From assembly GCA_026914095.1 (NCBI GenBank), contig JAPPIY010000116.1, positions 1-7,642 of the forward strand: a stretch of DNA of 7,642 nt. Direction: 5' to 3'. This DNA comes from Oligoflexia bacterium (GTDB lineage: Bacteria; Bdellovibrionota; Bdellovibrionia; Bdellovibrionales; UBA1609). The translations under genes and the position numbers were made by a program. Positions within the stretch are counted from its first letter, which is position 1; every line of letters begins with the position of its first letter. Under the pieces are notes generated by a model. That model was not told the origin of the DNA. It worked only from the letters and a program-made list of their open reading frames with translations, and searched no databases. Shown here one piece after another: positions 1-5,913 of the stretch.

Positions 1-795
1 ATAAGAAACCAAGCCCACATCATAGAAATAGAGCTTAGGCTGCTTAATAAGCCTCTTGCCAATGTTCTCAAAAAAAGGAGGCAGGTGAAAAATAATATAA
101 CTGGCCTCCAGCAGTGTCAGCCATTCCTGAATGGTGGAGACGCTTACTCCGACATCATTAGAAAGACTGTTATAATTGATAATTTGTCCAATCCGTCCGG
201 CGGATAGTTTTACAAACCTTTGAAAATGGCTTAATTTTTTAATTAACTCTAACTGCCGTATATCCCGTTCCAAATAAGTTGAAAGATAATCCCCATAGGC
301 GTTTGTAGGATTTAAATTGCGGTGAGAGATGCGTGGATAAAAGCCTCTATAAAGCAATTCCTCTAAATCTTCAATATTTGTATAGTGAGATAGCTCAAAA
401 AGACTAAAAGGCAATAAATGTAAAAGAGTCGCCCGCCCAGCCAAAGATTGAGAAAGCGTGTTCATCACAGAAAAATTCTGACTTCCTGTTAAAATAAATT
501 GGCCTTTAAAGCTTTCTTCATCTACAAAACCTTGTAAATAGGAGGTGAGAGCGGGAGCTTTTTGAATCTCATCAAAAATAGCGCCTTTAGGGTATTTAGC
601 TATAAGCCCTTTTGGATCCTGATGGGCCATTTCCCTTATTTGAAGCTCTTCTAAATTAACATAAGGAAGCTGTTTGTAATATTCTCTGGAGAAAGTCGTT
701 TTTCCAGATTGACGAGGGCCAGTAATAAGAACAACAGGGTAAGGCTCCTTTAATTTTTGGCAATATTTTGCCATATCTCGCTTAATTTTATGCAT
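1..795 (-). CDS. AAA-type ATPase with DUF4143 region (C-terminus cut by window edge)
   Basis: P-loop ATPase of the AAA_14/DUF4143 family, widespread in bacteria and archaea and often carried on accessory DNA; its cellular role is poorly defined. I translated 265 codons from ATG at 795, open to base 1. Walker A is GPRQSGKTT (residues 26-34), Walker B is GAIFDE (71-76), and the sensor-like ILTGSQ is at 101-106. The region from about residue 168 (YGDYLSTYLERDI) through KLYFYDVGL (254-262) is the typical DUF4143 part, which carries a winged-helix-like segment in this family. Full members are usually about 380-420 residues, so roughly a third is missing. No clear ribosome binding site precedes the ATG. 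It is separated from the desaturase gene by 114 bases and is probably not part of that operon. Family call is secure; function is not. Confidence 0.9.
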   Translation of the reverse strand, partial: MHKIKRDMAKYCQKLKEPYPVVLITGPRQSGKTTFSREYYKQLPYVNLEELQIREMAHQDPKGLIAKYPKGAIFDEIQKAPALTSYLQGFVDEESFKGQFILTGSQNFSVMNTLSQSLAGRATLLHLLPFSLFELSHYTNIEDLEELLYRGFYPRISHRNLNPTNAYGDYLSTYLERDIRQLELIKKLSHFQRFVKLSAGRIGQIINYNSLSNDVGVSVSTIQEWLTLLEASYIIFHLPPFFENIGKRLIKQPKLYFYDVGLVSY

Positions 796-802
796 ATTTA
801 TT

Positions 803-832
803 TTTATACCATAAATTTACATAAAAAATCAA
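803..832 (-). promoter_or_regulatory. possible promoter of the ATPase gene
   Basis: On the minus strand, TTGATT (832-827) and TATAAA (808-803) are separated by 18 bases, a fair sigma-70 pattern. The expected transcription start would fall at about 796, right next to the ATG at 795, so the message would be nearly leaderless. This agrees with the lack of a ribosome binding site, but AT-rich DNA gives many such matches by chance. Confidence 0.25.
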
Positions 833-867
833 GAACTAGTTAGGCTATTTAAGAGCAAACTAAACTG

Positions 868-882
868 AGCAAAAAAATTGCT
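868..882 (-). terminator. weak hairpin downstream of the desaturase gene
   Basis: A 5-bp inverted repeat (AGCAA / TTGCT) with a 5-base loop lies about 28 bases past the desaturase stop. It has a T-run in the loop rather than after the stem, so it is a poor intrinsic terminator. No better candidate was seen between 796 and 909; the operon end is therefore not defined by sequence. Confidence 0.15.
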
Positions 883-909
883 ATATAGTGAAAAGGTGTC
901 TTTTACTTT

Positions 910-1686
910 TTATCGGGTTCTTTGAAATACATTAACAGTCTTCAATGTCTTACTTATCCACTCTACAAAGCAAATCATATAGTATCCCGGGTCCCATTGC
1001 CACCAATACTTTGAAAATCTAGGGCTATTTGGCAAAGCATGATGATTGTTGTGCCAACCTTCTCCCCATACAAACAAAGCCAACAGCCAATCATTTCGGG
1101 AGTAATCTTTTGTTTCTTTTATTTTGTTGTCCCATAAGTGAGCCAGAGTGACTATAGAAGAGCCTCCATTCCACAGAATAGCCGCAGGGGCTAACCAGCC
1201 AGCTACAACAAGAAAGGGGTCAAGCAAATAGAGAGCCAGGCCATAAACAATACTTATGAAAAAATAATAATTATGTTGAAATCTGTAAAAAGGCCTTCTC
1301 AATAAGTCAGGAACATACCTTGCTTCTACAGGAATGAACATAGAAAGCCAGTGACAAAAGAAAAAGCTTTTAAAAGCAGGAGAGTGAGGATCCTTTTCTG
1401 TATCAGTAAAACGATGGTGCTTGCGGTGAATAGCCACCCAAGAAATAGCGCTTCCAGTCATACCCACTGTAGCGCAAAGCGTCCCAAACCATTCAAAAAT
1501 TTTTGGCATTTCCCAGCTTTTATGGGCAAGACCTCTATGGTAGGTTACAGTCATGCCTATACAGCCATTAAAAAAATAAGCCGTTAAACATACCGTCCAA
1601 TAGTATAAATTTCCATAAACGATTAAATGTATTAGGGCAAAATGAGCTATTAGCTGGCTTATAAAGAGGGTGTACTTATTGAGCAT
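910..1686 (-). CDS. acyl-CoA/acyl-lipid fatty acid desaturase (delta-9 type, membrane di-iron)
   Basis: Integral membrane di-iron desaturase that would insert a cis double bond in a fatty acyl chain using O2 and an electron donor. All family histidine boxes are visible: HRGLAH (residues 50-55), HRKHH (87-91) and HNNHH (212-216), plus the additional iron-ligand region HLWDN (183-187). Hydrophobic spans lie at about 9-44, 65-82, 140-163 and 165-182. At 258 residues it is a short member without a cytochrome b5 domain, as in bacterial enzymes. It starts 19 bases after the radical SAM stop and is last in the operon, with no strong ribosome binding site. Its G+C (about 40% in the 60 bases from 1201) is clearly higher than that of the dehydrogenase and unknown genes upstream. 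It may act on membrane lipid in general or on the operon's own product. Fold and reaction are secure; regiospecificity is inferred. Confidence 0.93.
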   Translation of the reverse strand: MLNKYTLFISQLIAHFALIHLIVYGNLYYWTVCLTAYFFNGCIGMTVTYHRGLAHKSWEMPKIFEWFGTLCATVGMTGSAISWVAIHRKHHRFTDTEKDPHSPAFKSFFFCHWLSMFIPVEARYVPDLLRRPFYRFQHNYYFFISIVYGLALYLLDPFLVVAGWLAPAAILWNGGSSIVTLAHLWDNKIKETKDYSRNDWLLALFVWGEGWHNNHHALPNSPRFSKYWWQWDPGYYMICFVEWISKTLKTVNVFQRTR

Positions 1687-1705
1687 AAATTTAATAGCGC
1701 CTATT

Positions 1706-3013
1706 TCAATTAAAAAATTGTTTCAACTCAGGCAATACTTTTGTAACAGACTGATTTCTCAATTTATCGTATTTTTTTGTTTCCTGTATAAATTTTTTAA
1801 AAAACCTTTCTTGTTCTGATTCATTTCGTATCATTTCACAAAAGCCTCTTAAGTGATTGATTCTTTTATAGGTCCAATCTTTGTGAAATTTTTCTTTATG
1901 CGCTTCTTTATTATAGCTGAAAAAGAAATCTTCATGCTTATCTAAGCTGTTTAAAATTCTATCAGCAATTCTATTTCTAAAAGATTGTGGGTAGATACAA
2001 GGGGAGAGCCATTCAGGAATTTTATTCCAGATAAAATATGGAAAACGGAAAATACTTTTAAATTTTGTTGAACACAAGTAATTTAAAAACTCAGGAACTC
2101 TCGTAATATTATAAGCTTGAAGTGTGGAGTGGATAAATATACTGACACTTTTATTTTCATAAGAAAACTCATCTAAAATATGCATGTTTTTTTCTTGATT
2201 TTTCCATTTGGAAGGATAACGAATGTAATCATTAAGCTTTCCGTAAGCTTCTATGGAGCAATTAAAATCCACTTGTTGAAAATACTTCCAAAGGTTTAAT
2301 ATTTTTTGAGGGATAACAGTTTGATTAGAATTATACTTTAACCATATATGATCAGAGTGACCTGCTTCAATAATCATCTCTAAAATTTGCTCATGTTCTT
2401 TTATCAACATTGGTTCGCCTCCTGTCATACGTAAAACTTTTAGAGAAGGCAAGACTTCTCTTAATAAAGAAAAAAACTGAGGAGAGGCATACCATTTATC
2501 TTTGTATATTTTTTCAAATTCATCATTTTTGAAAGATCTGTCCATCAATTCCCAATCTTTTCCTAAAGCATAAGAATGGATGGGGGAGCACATTCGGCAT
2601 TTGAGATTGCATTTGTTTCCCATTTCCATATCTAAAAAAGAAATTTGAGGATTGTCTATAGATCCGTCTGCATTAGTGTTAGCTATCAATTCACTCATAT
2701 CATCTCTGTATTTTCTTAAAAACTGTTTCCTTATACTCTGCACGCCATGATCTTCCTGATCAAAACAGTAAGCGCATTTCACTGGCCTTTGGTCATTTAG
2801 CATTTCCTGCCGGATTTGCTTGTAGTTTTCTGAATTATAATATTCTTGAATGTTTTTAAAATTTTTCCATAATAAAAGCTTGCCTGTATTGTCTTTTAGA
2901 TAGTATTTCTCACCGTCTCCAGCATAACAGCAGATATTTCCAGAACCGTTTGAATTAGCTCCAATGTGAAGCCAAGGCAAAGGACAAATTGTTTTGTATT
3001 TTTTTTCTATCAT
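1706..3013 (-). CDS. radical SAM protein with N-terminal twitch-type domain
   Basis: Radical S-adenosylmethionine enzyme of the kind annotated as twitch domain-containing radical SAM protein. The CX3CX2C cluster motif is C135-NLK-C139-RM-C142, followed by the SAM-binding TGGEP at 197-201. Before the barrel, an N-terminal region carries conserved-looking cysteines (CPLPWLHIG with C10, C28-C29, and CAYC with C80 and C83) that fit an auxiliary Fe-S cluster placed N-terminally, unlike the usual C-terminal SPASM domain. Total 435 residues, apparently complete. The ATG at 3013 follows the preceding stop by 27 bases and has no obvious ribosome binding site. Related proteins occur beside oxygenases and glycan or metabolite genes in bacteria and in marine phages, but substrates are unknown. 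I see no adjacent precursor peptide that would make it a clear peptide-modifying enzyme. Family assignment is strong; reaction unknown. Confidence 0.9.
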   Translation of the reverse strand: MIEKKYKTICPLPWLHIGANSNGSGNICCYAGDGEKYYLKDNTGKLLLWKNFKNIQEYYNSENYKQIRQEMLNDQRPVKCAYCFDQEDHGVQSIRKQFLRKYRDDMSELIANTNADGSIDNPQISFLDMEMGNKCNLKCRMCSPIHSYALGKDWELMDRSFKNDEFEKIYKDKWYASPQFFSLLREVLPSLKVLRMTGGEPMLIKEHEQILEMIIEAGHSDHIWLKYNSNQTVIPQKILNLWKYFQQVDFNCSIEAYGKLNDYIRYPSKWKNQEKNMHILDEFSYENKSVSIFIHSTLQAYNITRVPEFLNYLCSTKFKSIFRFPYFIWNKIPEWLSPCIYPQSFRNRIADRILNSLDKHEDFFFSYNKEAHKEKFHKDWTYKRINHLRGFCEMIRNESEQERFFKKFIQETKKYDKLRNQSVTKVLPELKQFFN

Positions 3014-3040
3014 ATTATTTCATACAGTTAAAAAATTTTA

Positions 3041-3583
3041 TTATTCTCCTTCATTTATAAGGTAAAGGAATTTAGATTGTGTCACACTATTATATTGTAT
3101 TTCTCCTTCGTATTTAAATAAGCAGGCATAAGGTTGAAATTTCAAATCTTGCAGTCCTCCATTTAAAGAGCGGATGACAGCTTTTTTGTGGCGTTTTTGA
3201 CGATCATTAAAACAGTGAACTGAAAACCAAACTCCTTTTAAACTATGCTCTTTAGCATATTTTACATAGTGAGGCGTGAAGTCTGTATGTGAAATACTAG
3301 GATAAATAGATCTCATTTTTCTCATAACATAAAAATGACATAATATTTTTAATGTTTTATCTGGCATTAGCTTGCAGGAGGAAATAGCAATAGAGTTTCC
3401 TTGAGTATCTGTTGCTATTGTGGAGAAATCAAAATCATTTTTAGTCCATTTTTTTTCGCAATACCATGATTTGATATAGTTTTCTTTTAAAGATATATCA
3501 TTTAATATTTGTTCTCTTACTTTAGAAACAGGAAATGAAAGAGAGGGATAGTTCATCATTCTTATATTTTTATATGGGGGCAT
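3041..3583 (-). CDS. GNAT-like acetyltransferase (tentative)
   Basis: A 180-residue soluble protein of uncertain family. The order of predicted elements resembles the GCN5 N-acetyltransferase fold: strands around GNSIAISSCKLMP (62-74) and KTLKILCHFYVMRKMRS (76-92), a helix near YVKYAKEHSL (106-115), then the strand KGVWFSVHCFNDR (116-128). The segment RQKRHKKAVIRSLNGG (128-143) and LKFQPYACLFKYEGE (147-161) could be the later helix and strand. There is no textbook R/Q-x-x-G-x-G/A acetyl-CoA loop, so this is a fold-level impression. The ATG at 3583 overlaps the upstream oxygenase by 14 bases and is preceded by AAAGAG at a workable distance; two further ATG codons at residues 9-10 are alternatives. 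Overlap implies coupled expression, so it should act with the oxygenases, perhaps acylating the shared product. Confidence 0.55.
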   Translation of the reverse strand: MPPYKNIRMMNYPSLSFPVSKVREQILNDISLKENYIKSWYCEKKWTKNDFDFSTIATDTQGNSIAISSCKLMPDKTLKILCHFYVMRKMRSIYPSISHTDFTPHYVKYAKEHSLKGVWFSVHCFNDRQKRHKKAVIRSLNGGLQDLKFQPYACLFKYEGEIQYNSVTQSKFLYLINEGE

Positions 3584-4268
3584 TTCTGAACTCTTTAGGA
3601 ATTGAATCGTTACTTATTGGTTTGACCTTTTTTCCAAATAGAATAAGTGAGTCTGAAGCCATCTGACACATAATGACCGCTCGTTCTTTATAAAAGCTAA
3701 ATCCTCTATGTTTTCTTGCAATATTTACAAAGTAGCAATCTCCAGGCTCCAAAAGGTATATATTCCGCTCAAAACCGATAAAAGCGGTGTCTATAGGGAT
3801 AAGCAGTCTGTACCCATGAATTTTAAAATTTGGGTGATCAATATGCAGTTTAGTGTTCCAGCCTTTTTTTGCCACTACATACTGCTGTCTAAATAAAACT
3901 ATATTTAAAGAATTAAGAAAATTTTTAGTGTATAATCCGACATTGTTCAATAAAATATTTGTTCCTATTTTTCTAAGAGAATAAGCTTGATAGGTTTTTT
4001 TATGGAATCCAATATCTTCAAAAAGTTTTACTGTTTCACGAAAACTATTTTTAAAAAACTTGGCTCTGGATTTGAAATAGTTACTTTCTTTATTGAACTC
4101 TAAGAAATCTCTTTTTAAAGACTTTACATTAGTTTTCATATTTAAACAAACAACTTCAGGATAGTTACATGGGTAAGGCAACAATGTAGAAGTGACAGGC
4201 ATAGCTTCATAGTCTCCTAAAGGCAAAATGTCATGAGAAAAATCAAAACCAGATAGCCTTGTCACCAT
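3570..4268 (-). CDS. 2OG-Fe(II) oxygenase-like protein, AspH-like pattern
   Basis: Predicted non-haem iron, 2-oxoglutarate-dependent oxygenase of 232 residues. The jelly-roll core is in the C-terminal half: KLHIDHPNF gives the HxD pair (H142, D144), GYRLLIPID (152-160) is a core strand, EPGDCYFVN (174-182) leads to the distal His H187, and R196 lies 9 residues beyond, where 2-oxoglutarate is bound in this fold. The pattern FVN-x4-H-x8-R is shared with the first gene of the operon (FVN-x4-H-x9-R), so the two are probably distant relatives. The first 125 residues are basic and not recognised. It overlaps the upstream oxygenase by 26 bases and the downstream gene by 14. An AGGAGGT sequence ends directly against the ATG, so the second codon (GTG) may be the real start. 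Substrate unknown. Confidence 0.72.
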   Translation of the reverse strand: MVTRLSGFDFSHDILPLGDYEAMPVTSTLLPYPCNYPEVVCLNMKTNVKSLKRDFLEFNKESNYFKSRAKFFKNSFRETVKLFEDIGFHKKTYQAYSLRKIGTNILLNNVGLYTKNFLNSLNIVLFRQQYVVAKKGWNTKLHIDHPNFKIHGYRLLIPIDTAFIGFERNIYLLEPGDCYFVNIARKHRGFSFYKERAVIMCQMASDSLILFGKKVKPISNDSIPKEFRNAPI

Positions 4269-4947
4269 ACCTCCTGAGTGATTTTTTCATTAAATTTTTG
4301 TGTCTGTTTTTATCAATTATTCCAAATGTAGAAAGTATAAATTTTGATTTTTTAGGAGCCTTTGCTCCGTGGAAAAAAGTTCTTTCATTGAGTGCAAAAG
4401 ATGTTGTGTTTTTAGGCAATCTAATGAATTGCCTTCGTGATTTAACAGTTTTGCAAACATATAGAGAGCTAACAGATGTATGACTTAAAAGTATTTTTAA
4501 TCCAGCTGGCTCGGGCTGTTCACTAAAGTCTATTGGGTTTTCTTTTAGTGCCATTTTCAAACAGTTTTTGTTCTTATAAGGGCCATCTTTGTGCGGTGGA
4601 ATTTCTGTTTGTTGAGAAAGAATTTGAGAAAACATACATACTTTGTAGGGAAGAGCTGATATTTGTTTGAGAAGAATTTTCAGAATATTATAAGGAATAA
4701 AGGGATTCAATTTTATTGATTTTGTTGTTATACTGTATCGATTCTTCCAAGCTGTGTCACACTCTATTGGATCTTGGAAGTTTTTGATATTTCCTGTGAC
4801 TGTAATAGAATGCCATAAACTTGGATAGGGGTAATGCGCTTGGCCTTGGCTGTTAAAAAGCTTTATTAAATCAGAGTATGGCACTTTAATTTTAGGCAAA
4901 TCTAAGGGAACATAAGCTAGAGTAGACAGTTTTTTATTATTTTTCAT
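4243..4947 (-). CDS. 2OG-Fe(II) oxygenase-like protein with HxD...H motif
   Basis: Predicted 2-oxoglutarate/Fe(II) oxygenase. Numbering from the upstream GTG at 4983 (246 codons), the HxD pair is H131 and D133 in IPPHKDG; core strands follow at AGLKILLSHT (160-169) and SLYVCKT (173-179); the distal His is H205 in RTFFHGAK, and K214 lies 9 residues later in KKSKFILSTFGIID, where related enzymes usually carry Arg. I prefer the ATG at 4947 (codon 13), because the extra 12 residues overlap the previous gene and neither start has a clear ribosome binding site; this leaves a 10-base gap after the upstream stop and gives 234 residues. The 3' end overlaps the next oxygenase by 26 bases. The N-terminal 110 residues match nothing I know. 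The Lys in place of Arg may mean altered cosubstrate binding. Confidence 0.7.
   Translation of the reverse strand: MKNNKKLSTLAYVPLDLPKIKVPYSDLIKLFNSQGQAHYPYPSLWHSITVTGNIKNFQDPIECDTAWKNRYSITTKSIKLNPFIPYNILKILLKQISALPYKVCMFSQILSQQTEIPPHKDGPYKNKNCLKMALKENPIDFSEQPEPAGLKILLSHTSVSSLYVCKTVKSRRQFIRLPKNTTSFALNERTFFHGAKAPKKSKFILSTFGIIDKNRHKNLMKKSLRRYGDKAIWF
4269..4275 (-). promoter_or_regulatory. strong Shine-Dalgarno abutting the start of the second oxygenase-like gene
   Basis: AGGAGGT on the minus strand (4275-4269) is the best ribosome binding site in the window but leaves one base between AGGAGG and ATG (4268-4266). Spacing to the following GTG codon (4265-4263) is four bases, also short. It is within the coding sequence of the upstream gene, where it encodes two arginines, so part of the match may be coincidence. 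It still supports a translation start close to 4268. Confidence 0.5.
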
Positions 4948-4957
4948 AATACAATTT

Positions 4958-5347
4958 TTAAACAAAAATGGTTTTAATTCCACAATGGTAATCAGCTTTG
5001 TTAAAATATTTTGAATTCAAGCATAAGCTGGATTTTTTGATCCAATATTGATAATCCTCAGTTGTTTTAAATATAAAAGTGAATATTGCTTTGTTTTGAA
5101 TTAATTGAGTTTTTTTAACAAGCATTGACTTTTTTTTTATCATTTCAAGCTCAAGCTCATGGATACTACTGAGGTTCATTATTTTTTTTTGATAGTCATA
5201 AAACACACTCCAATTCATAGGTTTTGGTAGATATAAAATACTTTGCCATTGAATTAATTTTGTTTTTGAAAATAGAGGTAAAAAAGCTACAAAGAATATA
5301 AATTTTCTTCTTGTGGTTAGTGTTCTTTTTTTGAAAATTTTTTTCAT
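4958..5347 (-). CDS. small protein of unknown function with N-terminal basic and hydrophobic segment
   Basis: 129 residues, not recognised. The N-terminus is strongly basic (MKKIFKKRTLTTRRKF) followed by a short hydrophobic stretch FIFFVAFLPLF (16-26). This could be a signal or membrane anchor. TTRRKFI resembles the twin-arginine export pattern (S/T-R-R-x-F-L-K), but no clear signal-peptidase site follows. The remainder is Lys/Ile/Tyr rich, with a likely helix around SIHELELEMIKKKSMLVKKTQLIQ (61-84, central part HELELEMIKKK) and a strand TFIFKTTEDYQYW (90-102). Two cysteines occur near the end (109, 122). It starts 14 bases after the dehydrogenase stop with no ribosome binding site and is very AT-rich. 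It sits in the same operon between dehydrogenase and oxygenase, so it may anchor or carry the pathway's substrate, which is only inference. Confidence 0.6.
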   Translation of the reverse strand: MKKIFKKRTLTTRRKFIFFVAFLPLFSKTKLIQWQSILYLPKPMNWSVFYDYQKKIMNLSSIHELELEMIKKKSMLVKKTQLIQNKAIFTFIFKTTEDYQYWIKKSSLCLNSKYFNKADYHCGIKTIFV

Positions 5348-5361
5348 AACATTTAATGTAC

Positions 5362-5913
5362 TTATATATAACAGCCTTTATAAGTAATATTATGTATTCT
5401 AAATTTTTTTCGTTTTATAACTATCAAATTTGCTACTTCAATTATTTCATTAATATTTAAAATTGATTTGTCTCTTGATATTTTAGGTGTAAAGTCTGTT
5501 TTTACAGAGCCGGGAGATATTAAACTGACTTGACATTTTGACGGTGTTTGTTGAAGCTCTTTAACAGCTTTGTTTAAAGACAACTTGTGAATTTTATATT
5601 TTGAAAAAAATTTATGATATTTATATGGATAAGAAGTTTGGCAGATTATACTGCTAATATTAATTATTAGTTTTTCTTTATTATACCATTGTTCCCAAAG
5701 ATTAAAAAGCAACTTAACTTGATAAAATCCATTATACGCGTTATTAAAAAAAATGTCATAATCTTTTGTTTTTTTGATAATTTCATCAGATTTCTTTTCA
5801 ATATCAAAACCATTAGATCGAGAAAAGCCACAAACAATGTGTCCTTTTTTTTTATAAAAATCGTATAAGCCTTTTCCTATACCTTTTGTATGACCTGTTA
5901 TTGCGATCTTCAT
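5362..5913 (-). CDS. short-chain dehydrogenase/reductase (SDR), short form
   Basis: NAD(P)-dependent oxidoreductase with Rossmann fold. The nucleotide loop TGHTKGIG (6-13) is the classical TGxxxGIG motif; FSRSNGFDI (30-38) is the region that selects the cofactor; NNAY (57-60) replaces the classical NNAG; NISSI (85-89) provides the catalytic Ser region; Y106-KIH-K110 is the YxxxK pair; and SPGSVKTDF (133-141) is the usual loop after the active site. At 183 residues it is well below the 240-260 of classical members, with the substrate-binding C-terminus cut back, yet all catalytic parts are there, so it is probably a natural compact form. Its ATG overlaps the upstream stop as ATGA, with AAGGT eight bases before. 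Similar compact SDRs with an SRSNG-D pattern are ones I associate with T4-like marine phages. Substrate unknown. Confidence 0.88.
   Translation of the reverse strand: MKIAITGHTKGIGKGLYDFYKKKGHIVCGFSRSNGFDIEKKSDEIIKKTKDYDIFFNNAYNGFYQVKLLFNLWEQWYNKEKLIINISSIICQTSYPYKYHKFFSKYKIHKLSLNKAVKELQQTPSKCQVSLISPGSVKTDFTPKISRDKSILNINEIIEVANLIVIKRKKFRIHNITYKGCYI

Noticed and set aside
1351..1587. Plus-strand open frame of 78 codons.
   Set aside because: It is antisense to the desaturase histidine-box region and has no family features.
3708..3896. Plus-strand open frame of 62 codons.
   Set aside because: Antisense to the HxD and distal His region of an oxygenase-like gene.
4259..4483. Plus-strand open frame of 74 codons.
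   Set aside because: Antisense to the third oxygenase core; no ribosome binding site or recognisable domain.
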